Notes under the pieces: generated by a model
Database searches by the model: none
What the model was told of the DNA's origin: nothing
Seen by the model: only the letters and a program-made list of their open reading frames with translations
Made by a program: the position numbers and the translations under genes
Assembly: GCF_016654115.1 (NCBI RefSeq)
Contig: NZ_JAEQAZ010000089.1
Span: 1-35,944 of the forward strand
Length of the DNA stretch: 35,944 bases
Origin: Streptomyces sp. MBT53
Lineage (GTDB): Bacteria; Actinomycetota; Actinomycetes; Streptomycetales; Streptomycetaceae
Direction of reading: 5' to 3'
Shown here: positions 21,925 through 28,536 of the stretch, piece after piece
How the letters are laid out: each line of letters starts with the position of its first letter
Numbering within the stretch: the stretch's first letter is position 1

Positions 21925-22311
21925 TCAGCCTGCGATGCGGGCGAAGAAGCCGAGGGCGAGTGAGTACGGCGCGACCAGCAGGAGCATGGGGCGGAGGGCG
22001 CGGCCCTGCTGGTCGCCGCCGGCGGTGTAGGCGAGGGCGCTGGAGAAGCTGCCGCTCATGACGGCGCCCGGCGTGAATCCGAAGACGTCTCCCCAGCCCT
22101 CGATCACGACCGAGGCGCCCGCGTGGCCGACGACGGCGAGGAGGGCGCAGACCAGGTTGAGCCGGTCGTCCAACGGGCGCCAGACCGGGCCCCCTTTGCG
22201 CCCGTGTCCGGTGAACCGGGCGATGCCCGCGTACAGCAGCGCGGGCAGTCCGACGGCCACCAGCAGTACGGCCCACGTGGCGCCGGTGTCCGGGTCTCTC
22301 GGGAACCCCAC
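21925..22311 (-). CDS. Small integral membrane protein of unknown function
   Basis: A 128-residue protein from GTG 22311, with GGAGAA about 6 bases upstream. Three hydrophobic helices are visible: AVLLVAVGLPALLYAGIA (about 14-31), LVCALLAVVGHAGASVVI (about 53-70) and PMLLLVAPYSLALGFFARIA at the C-terminus. Between them is a loop with TGHGRKGGPVWRPLDDRLN and a polar stretch FGFTPGAVMSGSFSSAL. No family recognised. It is divergent from the GNAT gene and converges on the OYE gene. Confidence 0.75.
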   Translation of the reverse strand: MGFPRDPDTGATWAVLLVAVGLPALLYAGIARFTGHGRKGGPVWRPLDDRLNLVCALLAVVGHAGASVVIEGWGDVFGFTPGAVMSGSFSSALAYTAGGDQQGRALRPMLLLVAPYSLALGFFARIAG

Positions 22312-22388
22312 GATGTCTTCTCCGCCCTGCCGCTCCGGCTGTCGTCCCCTCGTGCGCGAAGCTCCGTGGGCGTGCGTACGGTGATCGT

Positions 22389-22994
22389 ATGACTTCCGCC
22401 GGCCGGGTGGCCACCGTCGCCGATCTCGACGCCCTCGTCGCCACCTTCACCAGTGCCTTTCTCCATGACCCGGTCTGGGGGCCCGCGTTCCCGGACGAGC
22501 GCCGGCGTGCCGAGCAGGCGGCCGTGATGTGGCGGGTCTACGCCGGTTCCGCGCTGCGGTATCCCTGGACGTTGGTGACGCCGGAGGTGGAAGCCGCGGC
22601 GATCTTCATCCCGCCGGGTGGGGTCGAGTTGACCGAGGAGGAGGCCGGGGGGCTTGAGGGGCGGTTGGCCGCGGTCACCGATGCGGGGACCGCTCGGGCG
22701 ATCATGGAGGTGGGGGAGCAGTTCGAGGCGGCTCATCCTCCCCAGCCGTTCTTCTATCTCACCATCCTGGGCACGCACGCCGACCATCGGGGCAAGGGGC
22801 TCGGCATGGGGCTGGTGGCCGACGGGCTGGCCCGGATCGACGCGCTCGGCGAGCTTGGCGCTCCCGTGTATCTGGAGTCGACCAACCCGGCCAACAACAG
22901 GCGGTACGAGAGCGTCGGGTTCGAGGTCCGGGACGAGATCGTCATCGCCGGTGGCCAGGTCGTTACGACCATGTGGCGTCCGGCCACCCGTTGA
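22389..22994 (+). CDS. GNAT-family N-acetyltransferase
   Basis: A 201-residue GNAT protein. The acetyl-CoA loop HADHRGKGLGMGLVADGL (R-G-K-G-L-G, about residues 136-141) and the following PVYLESTNPANNRRYESVGF strand-helix are diagnostic. The N-terminal half (TFTSAFLHDPVWGPAFPDE, then FIPPGGVELTEEE) matches a Streptomyces branch often labelled simply GNAT. It transfers an acetyl group from acetyl-CoA to an unknown amine. ATG 22389 has no ribosome site, so the mRNA may be leaderless. Confidence 0.88.
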   Translation: MTSAGRVATVADLDALVATFTSAFLHDPVWGPAFPDERRRAEQAAVMWRVYAGSALRYPWTLVTPEVEAAAIFIPPGGVELTEEEAGGLEGRLAAVTDAGTARAIMEVGEQFEAAHPPQPFFYLTILGTHADHRGKGLGMGLVADGLARIDALGELGAPVYLESTNPANNRRYESVGFEVRDEIVIAGGQVVTTMWRPATR

Positions 22995-23004
22995 ACCGTG
23001 GCTA

Positions 23005-23033
23005 TTGGTCAGGGTCGCAACTCGGGCTAGCGT
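23005..23033 (+). promoter_or_regulatory. Promoter of the metallophosphoesterase gene (leaderless)
   Basis: TTGGTC (23005-23010), 17 bases, TAGCGT (23028-23033). The ATG at 23042 is 8 bases after the -10 box, where transcription should start, and no ribosome site is present. Confidence 0.6.
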
Positions 23034-23041
23034 GCCGCAAC

Positions 23042-23920
23042 ATGAGGATTCTCCACCTGTCCGACACCCACCTGGAGCGCACCGACGCCCCCAACCGCAA
23101 CGGCGTCAACGCGACCGACTCGCTGCGGCTGATGCTCGCCGAACTCCGCCACCAGCGCGGTGTGGACGCGATCGTCGTCACCGGGGACCTCGCCAACGAC
23201 GGTGCGGTGGAGGCGTATTCGGCCGTACGGGAGCTCGTGGGCGCCTTCGCGCGGTCGATGGGCGGGGTGCCGGTCTTCTACACGACCGGGAACCACGACG
23301 AACGCGAGGCGTTCGGGAAGGTGTTGGGGAGCGGGCACCTGGCCGCCGACGGCACCGATCAGGTCGTGTCCGCCGCGTTTCCGGTGGAGTTCGCGTGCGC
23401 GGCCGTGAGTGACGTGGGCGGACATCGCTTCATCACGCTCGACTCCCTCGTGCCGGGGAAGGTGTACGGGCGGCTGAGCGGGGCCCAACTGGACTGGCTG
23501 AAGGAGGAGTTGAGCACGCCGTTCGGGAACGGCACCGTCCTCGCCTTCCACCATCCGCCGATCGCCCTCGACTCACCGACCCAACAGGCCTTCGGGCTGC
23601 GGAATCCCGGGGAGCTGGCGGACGCGATCCGGGGGAGCGACGTACGAGTTGTCCTCACCGGGCACTTCCACCTCCAGCTCTTCGGCTTCCTGGAGGCGAC
23701 CCCGGTGTGGGTCACGCCGGGTGTCGTCAACCGGATCGACCTGACGACCGCGTACGGCACGGAGCGGGCGGTGCGCGGCGCCTCGGCCTCGCGGGTCGAA
23801 CTGGGCGGTGAGAGCGGGCCGATGTTCCACACCCTCCACGCGCGGGACCCACGGGCACACGAGACGGTGTACCAACTCGACGCGGAGCGGACCCGGTTGG
23901 TCATCGAACGCGAGAGTTAG
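23042..23920 (+). CDS. Calcineurin-like metallophosphoesterase (CpdA/3',5'-cyclic nucleotide phosphodiesterase type)
   Basis: A 292-residue enzyme with all metal-binding motifs in order: LSDTH (Asp8, His10), VVTGDLAND (Asp49), TTGNHDE (Asn84, His85, Asp86), AFHHPP and TGHFH. This is the class III cyclic nucleotide phosphodiesterase pattern; the substrate could be cAMP or another phosphodiester or phosphomonoester. ATG 23042 is favoured because a good promoter ends just before it. The frame is open upstream into the GNAT gene but without a start signal. Its stop overlaps that of the opposite gene by 4 bases. Confidence 0.9.
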   Translation: MRILHLSDTHLERTDAPNRNGVNATDSLRLMLAELRHQRGVDAIVVTGDLANDGAVEAYSAVRELVGAFARSMGGVPVFYTTGNHDEREAFGKVLGSGHLAADGTDQVVSAAFPVEFACAAVSDVGGHRFITLDSLVPGKVYGRLSGAQLDWLKEELSTPFGNGTVLAFHHPPIALDSPTQQAFGLRNPGELADAIRGSDVRVVLTGHFHLQLFGFLEATPVWVTPGVVNRIDLTTAYGTERAVRGASASRVELGGESGPMFHTLHARDPRAHETVYQLDAERTRLVIERES

Positions 23921-24309
23921 TCGGCCTTGAACCAGGCCACCGTGAGGACCAGTGCCGCGCCGAGCGCGGCGGCGGCGAACTCGTAGGCCGCGTGGTACGC
24001 CAGGTCGGAGCGGTCGGTCACGGCCCAGTCCCGGCCGGCGTAGAGCCGGATGCCCGTCACCTGCTCCTCGTCGTACTCGAAGGCCAACCCCTCTATTTTT
24101 CCCCGCCCTTGGTGCCCGTCGGGGAGGCGCCAGGTGCCCGTGCAGCGGTCGTTCGACGCGCAGTGGACGTATCCCTCGGTGATCGTCCGGTCGCCGTCGA
24201 CGAAGCGGTGGACGTTCCTCGCGGCGAACCACAGCGGCAGCGCGAGCGCGCACAGGCACGCGACGAACACCACCCGCTGCCACCAGTTCAGCCCCTTGAA
24301 GATGCTCAA
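23917..24309 (-). CDS. Small membrane protein of unknown function
   Basis: A 130-residue protein (SIFKGLNWWQRVVF...). TTG 24309 is chosen as start because it overlaps the preceding gene's TGA (TTGA), suggesting coupled translation; no better start is available. Two membrane segments: VVFVACLCALALPLWFAA near the N-terminus and AAAALGAALVLTVAWF at the C-terminus. The middle is an exported loop of about 75 residues with a close cysteine pair (YVHCASNDRCTGTW) that may form a disulfide. Family not recognised. Confidence 0.65.
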   Translation of the reverse strand: MSIFKGLNWWQRVVFVACLCALALPLWFAARNVHRFVDGDRTITEGYVHCASNDRCTGTWRLPDGHQGRGKIEGLAFEYDEEQVTGIRLYAGRDWAVTDRSDLAYHAAYEFAAAALGAALVLTVAWFKAD

Positions 24310-24872
24310 AGGTTGCCCAGCGGCTCGATGTCGACGTGTACGGGCGTGCCCCATACCCGCAGCACCTCGTAGTCCGTGAACTCGTGCACCAGCCGGTACG
24401 CCATCGCGGCGCGCGAACCCCTGCGCTGGGCCGCGAGATACAGCTCGGCCTCGTGCCGGTCGCGGCGCGGGGTGCCGCACAGCTGCCAGGCCTGGCCGTT
24501 CCACAGTTCTGGCAGCCAGCGCTGCTGCGCCTGCGGGCGGTCCTCGCGCACGCCGTAGCGGGAGGGTGTGGTGTCGGTGGGCCTGCGCACGTCGGGGCCG
24601 TTGATCTCGGAGCGGCGGGCCGCGCGGCGCCGGGTCTCGCAGAGCAGGCACAGGTCGGGGGCGTCTGCGTCGACCGGGCCGTTGGGGTGCTCCGGGCAGC
24701 GCGTGGTCGGCGCGCCGCCGCTGACGGTGTCGTCCAGCAGGTCCAGGGCGCGCTTGATATCCGCCTTGACCTCGTGCAGCCGGGCGTCGGGGGTGTCGGA
24801 CGTCAGCGCCTCACCGTGCTCGCCGAGGAGGCGGAGGGCGCGACCTAGGGCGGTCTGCTGGGCGTGGTTCAT
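24306..24872 (-). CDS. Hypothetical soluble protein with a CxxC zinc motif
   Basis: A 188-residue protein. The N-terminal half is helical (RALRLLGEHGEALTSDTPDA, then KADIKRALDLLDD). The middle contains TTRCPEHPNGPVD and DLCLLCETRRRA, a likely Cys/His zinc site. The C-terminal half carries RAAMAYRLVHEFTDYEVLRV. Family not recognised; similar proteins occur beside phage- or mobile-associated genes in Streptomyces, but nothing here proves mobility. It is the first gene of a two-gene leftward unit with the small membrane protein. Confidence 0.7.
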   Translation of the reverse strand: MNHAQQTALGRALRLLGEHGEALTSDTPDARLHEVKADIKRALDLLDDTVSGGAPTTRCPEHPNGPVDADAPDLCLLCETRRRAARRSEINGPDVRRPTDTTPSRYGVREDRPQAQQRWLPELWNGQAWQLCGTPRRDRHEAELYLAAQRRGSRAAMAYRLVHEFTDYEVLRVWGTPVHVDIEPLGNL

Positions 24873-24966
24873 GGTCCTGCCGACGATAGTCGGCTTTGCC
24901 GGGGGCCGGTGGCCTTGAGGGGAGCGGGGTGGTGGCCCCGCGGCAGGGCCGACCTCCTGCCGTCCC

Positions 24967-25302
24967 TCAGGCTGCCGGGTGGGCGGTGAACGTGACTTCC
25001 TCGTGGTCGTCGTCCAGCGCGATGTTCAGGGAAGCGTTCAAGGCCAGGGTCAGGCGCCGCAGCAGGGGGAGGGTCGGCACGGTGTCGGCACCTTCGACGC
25101 GGGAGATCTTCGCTTGGGTGAGTCCGGCCCGCTCCGCGAGCTGCGTCTGTGTCAGCCCCAGCTCCACGCGGCGGTCGTACACGGCCTTGGCGAAAGCCAT
25201 GGCCAGCCGGATCTCCGCACGCTCGGCAGCGACCTCGGGGGATTCGGCGCACTCCTCGGCCAGCCTCTTTTCCCGGGCCAGCTTCCAGCGGGTGTGGCTC
25301 AT
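24967..25302 (-). CDS. XRE-family antitoxin (HigA-like)
   Basis: A 111-residue protein starting at ATG 25302 with GGAGA about 9 bases upstream. An N-terminal helical part (HTRWKLAREKRLAEECAESP) is followed by a Cro/CI helix-turn-helix: VELGLTQTQLAERAGLTQAK and ISRVEGADTVPTLPLLRRLT. The gene overlaps the stop of the toxin gene by 4 bases (ATGA), the usual toxin-first order of HigBA-type modules. It should neutralise the toxin and repress the operon. Confidence 0.88.
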   Translation of the reverse strand: MSHTRWKLAREKRLAEECAESPEVAAERAEIRLAMAFAKAVYDRRVELGLTQTQLAERAGLTQAKISRVEGADTVPTLPLLRRLTLALNASLNIALDDDHEEVTFTAHPAA

Positions 25303-25676
25303 CGCGTGTCTCCTTTTTCGCCGCGACTGTAGGTGGTGTGAGCGGGCCCGTGCTCGGCGGCGCACACCTTGCGGGCGGCGACTGCTCGCGCGACCTGCGC
25401 CGCCTCATGCATACGGGTCTTGCGGAAGACCGTGAGGAGCACGATGCGGCGATCCGGTGCGAACCAGTAGGTGATCCGGGTGTCCACACCGCCGAGTGTG
25501 GGGCGCAGTTCGTAGACGCCCCCTTCGAGCGGGCGGGCGAAGGGCATGGGGGTCTGTGTCCCCGAAGCGGCCAGCAGTTCGGCGTACTCCTCCACTTTGC
25601 GGTGGTGGTTGTCGGGCAGGAGTTCCAGCCAGGACCGCACCTCTGGCTCCAGCTCGATCACGTACAGGTTGTCCAT
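25299..25676 (-). CDS. RelE/HigB-family toxin
   Basis: A 125-residue protein. The RelE-fold core is visible: ELEPEVRSWLELLPDNHHRK (about 8-27), PLEGGVYELRP (about 49-59), TRITYWFAPDRRIVLLTVFR (about 66-85) and KTRMHEAAQVARAVAARK. The Arg and Lys of YELRP and FRKT are the positions expected to be catalytic in ribosome-dependent mRNA cleavage. It is first in a two-gene operon with the XRE antitoxin, with an inverted repeat directly upstream. Confidence 0.88.
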   Translation of the reverse strand: MDNLYVIELEPEVRSWLELLPDNHHRKVEEYAELLAASGTQTPMPFARPLEGGVYELRPTLGGVDTRITYWFAPDRRIVLLTVFRKTRMHEAAQVARAVAARKVCAAEHGPAHTTYSRGEKGDTR

Positions 25677-25687
25677 GCGGCGGACCT

Positions 25688-25709
25688 AGTATGTCGACAA
25701 CAGCATACT
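25688..25709. promoter_or_regulatory. Inverted repeat operator upstream of the toxin-antitoxin operon
   Basis: AGTATG (25688-25693) and CATACT (25704-25709) flank 10 bases, and an inner palindrome TGTCGACA (25692-25699) overlaps the left arm. It starts 12 bases before the toxin ATG, a typical place for antitoxin autorepression. Confidence 0.6.
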
Positions 25710-25753
25710 CGTGGTATTGGGAAAAGGTCACCGCATGGAGTGATGTGGCGAGG

Positions 25754-26017
25754 TCAGACGTGCTTGAGGTCTTCTACGAACGTGGCCCATGCCTCGGCCC
25801 GGAAGACGAGTTTCGGGCCGAGGGGGTTCTTGGAGTCGCGGACGGGGACGACGGTGGGGTTGCCTTCGGCGACTTCGAGGCAGTCGCCACCATCGCCGCC
25901 GCTGTGCGTCGACTTGCGCCAGCGGGCGACTTCCAGGCAGTCGCCTCCGCTGCCTCCGCTGTAGCTGGACTTGTGCCAGATCGCGGTGCTCACGTCGTAC
26001 TCAGAGTTGCTCCTCAT
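25754..26017 (-). CDS. DUF397 protein with a duplicated signature motif
   Basis: An 87-residue acidic protein. The DUF397 signature normally occurs once; here it occurs twice in a row: IWHKSSYSGGSGGDCLEVAR and WRKSTHSGGDGGDCLEVAEG. After that comes the usual VRDSKNPLGPKLVF...AWATFVEDLK end. DUF397 proteins in Streptomyces pair with XRE/DUF5753 regulators (WhiJ-type systems) that affect development. The start overlaps the end of that partner gene by 17 bases, so translation is probably coupled. ATG 26017 has AGGA about 11 bases upstream. Confidence 0.9.
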   Translation of the reverse strand: MRSNSEYDVSTAIWHKSSYSGGSGGDCLEVARWRKSTHSGGDGGDCLEVAEGNPTVVPVRDSKNPLGPKLVFRAEAWATFVEDLKHV

Positions 26018-26840
26018 GGGCGTAATCCTGCGCCATCGCTTCGATCAAGACCAGGGACTTCTCTGGGGAGAGCGCGCAGGCGGCGAGGAGTTCGTAGGTC
26101 AGGCGGTGGTGCCTGATGGTGCTCGGGTCGTCCTCCAGGCGTCCGGTGCCGACGCCTTCGAAGTAGACCAGTGGCGGGGCGTCCTCGAAGTCCATGAGCT
26201 TGATGGAGCCTTGCATGGCCGGGTGGGCCCCTGCCTCGAACGGCAGTACCTGCACGATGACTCGGTTCCGGCGCATCAGGCCGGCGATGCGGTGCAGAGC
26301 CGCTGCCATGACCGCAGGGCCGCCTGACACCCGGCGCAACGCGGCCTCGTCGACAATCGCCCACAACAGTGGTGCTGTTGGGTCGTCGAGGAGGCGCGTC
26401 CGCTCGATCCGGGCCGTCACGAGTTCCTCGATCACCTCATCCGTTGCCGTGGGCTGATAAGCGCGGCAGACCGCCCGTGCGTACTCGGGTGTCTGGAGCA
26501 ACCCGGGGATGAGCATCGTCGAGTACTGCCTGATCTCAGTCGCCGAAGCCTCCGCCTCCGCCGCCTCCGCGAAGTGCTCGGGGTACTTGGACTTGGCCGC
26601 CGCCCCACAATTCCGCGTGAAGAAGTCCCCCGTCCCCAACTCCACGTCCAGCATCCGCGCGTACTCCGGCAGCATCCGCCGCGTGCCCGCCTCCAACTGG
26701 CCGATGAACGAACCGCTCACGAACAACCGTTGGCCCAACTCCTCCTGGCTGAGGCCCGCCTTCTCGCGGGCGTGGCGGAGTTCGGCGCCCAGCAGCGCGC
26801 GTGGTGACGACGACGGGTCGAGGTCCTTCTGTCCTGCCAC
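26001..26840 (-). CDS. XRE-family regulator with DUF5753 domain (WhiJ-like)
   Basis: A 279-residue protein from GTG 26840, with AGGGAG 5 bases upstream; the frame is open another 85 codons but without a start signal, and family length is about 280. The N-terminal helix-turn-helix spans about residues 17-70 (LREKAGLSQEELG-type: AREKAGLSQEELGQRLFVSG, then FIGQLEAGTRRMLPEYARML). The rest is DUF5753: YSTMLIPGLLQTPEYARAVC, RIERTRLLDDPTAPLLWAIV, VQVLPFEAGAHPAMQGSIKL. It is cotranscribed with the DUF397 gene and is divergent from the small gene at 26953. Confidence 0.92.
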   Translation of the reverse strand: MAGQKDLDPSSSPRALLGAELRHAREKAGLSQEELGQRLFVSGSFIGQLEAGTRRMLPEYARMLDVELGTGDFFTRNCGAAAKSKYPEHFAEAAEAEASATEIRQYSTMLIPGLLQTPEYARAVCRAYQPTATDEVIEELVTARIERTRLLDDPTAPLLWAIVDEAALRRVSGGPAVMAAALHRIAGLMRRNRVIVQVLPFEAGAHPAMQGSIKLMDFEDAPPLVYFEGVGTGRLEDDPSTIRHHRLTYELLAACALSPEKSLVLIEAMAQDYAHEEQL

Positions 26841-26952
26841 AGCAACTCCCTGCCCTGACACCCGAGTTTGTTGGGACTTCGCGTATGGCCAGGTTAGACA
26901 CGTGGAGGCCACGCTGTGTTGCGAACAGTGAACTCTGCGTGGAGGTGAAGGA

Positions 26953-27366
26953 ATGCTGCGGTCGACGGAAGAGGTCGTCGCCCTGCTGCGGGACGCGCTC
27001 ACCGGTGTGGGTGTCGCCCTGCCGTCCCTGGGGGTGGACCAGGTGACCGGTGCGAGTGAGGAACCGTTCGCGTTGGTGACGCTGGGGCGTTGCAACGTAC
27101 GTACCGCCGAGAAGCTGGCGTCCGTGCTGCGCGGCGAACGGCCGCCGGTCGGGGCGCACGCCGTCGACGTACGGGACGGGCGGATCGGCGAGGTGATGGG
27201 ACACGTGGGCGGGAACGTGCAGTTGCGGCCCGTCTGCGGCGGCCGGGAGTGGGACTGCCCGCCGGAGTCGACGGGGCCCGCGGCACAGGAGGAGGTGCTG
27301 CGGGCCCGGGTACGGGAGCGGAACCGCGAGGCTCGTCTTCCTCAGGTTCCGTACGGCACCGGCTGA
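26953..27366 (+). CDS. Hypothetical protein divergent from the XRE/DUF397 pair
   Basis: A 137-residue protein. GGAGGTGAAGG lies immediately upstream of ATG 26953, a very strong ribosome site. The sequence is amphipathic alpha/beta (STEEVVALLRDALTGVGVAL, then EPFALVTLGRCNVRTAEKLA) with a single GREWDCPPE near the C-terminus. No family recognised. It replaces the ATPase-like gene sometimes found with WhiJ-type pairs. Its last 25 bases overlap the convergent lipoprotein gene. Confidence 0.7.
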   Translation: MLRSTEEVVALLRDALTGVGVALPSLGVDQVTGASEEPFALVTLGRCNVRTAEKLASVLRGERPPVGAHAVDVRDGRIGEVMGHVGGNVQLRPVCGGREWDCPPESTGPAAQEEVLRARVRERNREARLPQVPYGTG

Positions 27367-28208
27367 GCGGTGAGGGCGTCGAGGACGACGCGGTGGGCGA
27401 GCGGCTGCCGCAACTCGACCTTCACCTTCGTTTGGAGCATCTCGGCGCTGCAGGGGCCGCTGCGCGCACCCTTGACGGAGGCGTACAGCACGACGCTCTC
27501 GTTCGTCTCCAGCACCTTGACGACGGGGCCGTCGTCGCAGGCTCCGTGGCCCGACCGCACGGTGAGGGAGCGGCCGTCCGCCGAGGTTCCGGTCAGCCGG
27601 GCGACACTCCAGAGGCCGTCGGCGGATCCTGGCGCAGCTCGCCCGATCGGCGGCTTGGGAGGCTTCGACGGGGTGACGGCGACCTGTTTGAGCGGGGTGT
27701 CGTAGCCGTCAAGTGTGAACAGCCAGGCGGGAACTGTCGCCGTTCCCCGGGTCGTGCTGATCGTCGTCTCGCCGAGCTTCACTCCCGTCACGGTGAGCCT
27801 GGGGCCCTTGTCGCGGAAGTGGGCGAACGACTGATACGCCCAGTTCGGATCCATCACCGGACGGTTCAGCGTGCTTCCGCTCTTCCACTTCACCGTCCCC
27901 TGCGCGATCGCGGTGGTCGGCAGCTTGCCGCGCCGGACGATGGTCCTGGCTTCGTAGGCCCGCTTGTCCGCGTCGCTGTGCCAGCCCGATTCCGGGGGTT
28001 GCGTCGCGTCGGCCATCGGGTAGTAGCCCTTGCTCCAGGCAGCGGCGGCCGCGGACCCCGGCCAGGCGTCGGCCACTTCACGGGCGCGCTTCTCCTGCTT
28101 CTGAGGCGACTGACTGCTCGTAAGCCCGTCGCCGCAACCGGCAAGGAGGCAGGCCCCCAGGAGGGGTGCGAGTAGCAGGCCGGTGAGGCGCTTCGCTTGC
28201 GTGTTCAC
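27342..28208 (-). CDS. Secreted lipoprotein of unknown function
   Basis: A 288-residue protein from GTG 28208 with AGGGGGA upstream. The signal peptide (MNTQAKRLTGLLLAPLLGAC) runs into lipobox LLAGC with Cys25 as lipid site. The mature part has no recognised domain; it contains PPESGWHSDADKRAYEART, ATVPAWLFTLDGYDTPLKQV and a late VVKVLETNESVVLYASVKG strand pair with two cysteines (GACDDGP, GPCSAEM). The same beta-rich pattern is common in Streptomyces exported lipoproteins. The 3' end overlaps the opposite gene. Confidence 0.85.
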   Translation of the reverse strand: MNTQAKRLTGLLLAPLLGACLLAGCGDGLTSSQSPQKQEKRAREVADAWPGSAAAAAWSKGYYPMADATQPPESGWHSDADKRAYEARTIVRRGKLPTTAIAQGTVKWKSGSTLNRPVMDPNWAYQSFAHFRDKGPRLTVTGVKLGETTISTTRGTATVPAWLFTLDGYDTPLKQVAVTPSKPPKPPIGRAAPGSADGLWSVARLTGTSADGRSLTVRSGHGACDDGPVVKVLETNESVVLYASVKGARSGPCSAEMLQTKVKVELRQPLAHRVVLDALTAQPVPYGT

Positions 28209-28288
28209 GGGGTCCCCCTGGACGTCGCCGACGACGGTTCGCCGCTTGCACAGCTTCGACGCCGAAGGGGGACCCGACGTTCACTCCA

Positions 28289-28522
28289 TCAGGAGTGGTT
28301 GAGGACGTTGCCGTTCACGCAGTGGTTGACGGTGTTGCCGTTCCAGGCGCCGCCGACGGGGACCACGGCGAGTTCCTGGAAGCACACCGAGGCTGCCGTG
28401 AAGGCCCAGTTGCTCGCCGCGTTCACCCCGCTGCCGAAGTTGGAGTCGTTGTCCGCGTGCGCGGGCGTGGCCATGGCGAGAGCGACGGCGGCGCAGGCCA
28501 CCGTCATCAGTGTCTTCTTCAT
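28289..28522 (-). CDS. Small secreted protein with two cysteines
   Basis: A 77-residue precursor from ATG 28522. The signal peptide MKKTLMTVACAAVALAMATP ends at AHA, giving a mature protein of about 54 residues. The mature part contains NFGSGVNAASNWAFTAASVC and WNGNTVNHCVNGNVLNH, so one cysteine pair and a Gly/Asn/Val-rich composition reminiscent of chaplins and rodlins, though it does not match either family cleanly. No clear ribosome site. It lies 14 bases upstream of the PTS gene stop on the same strand, so it may be the last gene of that transcript. Confidence 0.65.
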   Translation of the reverse strand: MKKTLMTVACAAVALAMATPAHADNDSNFGSGVNAASNWAFTAASVCFQELAVVPVGGAWNGNTVNHCVNGNVLNHS

Positions 28523-28536
28523 GACCGGGGAAACGA

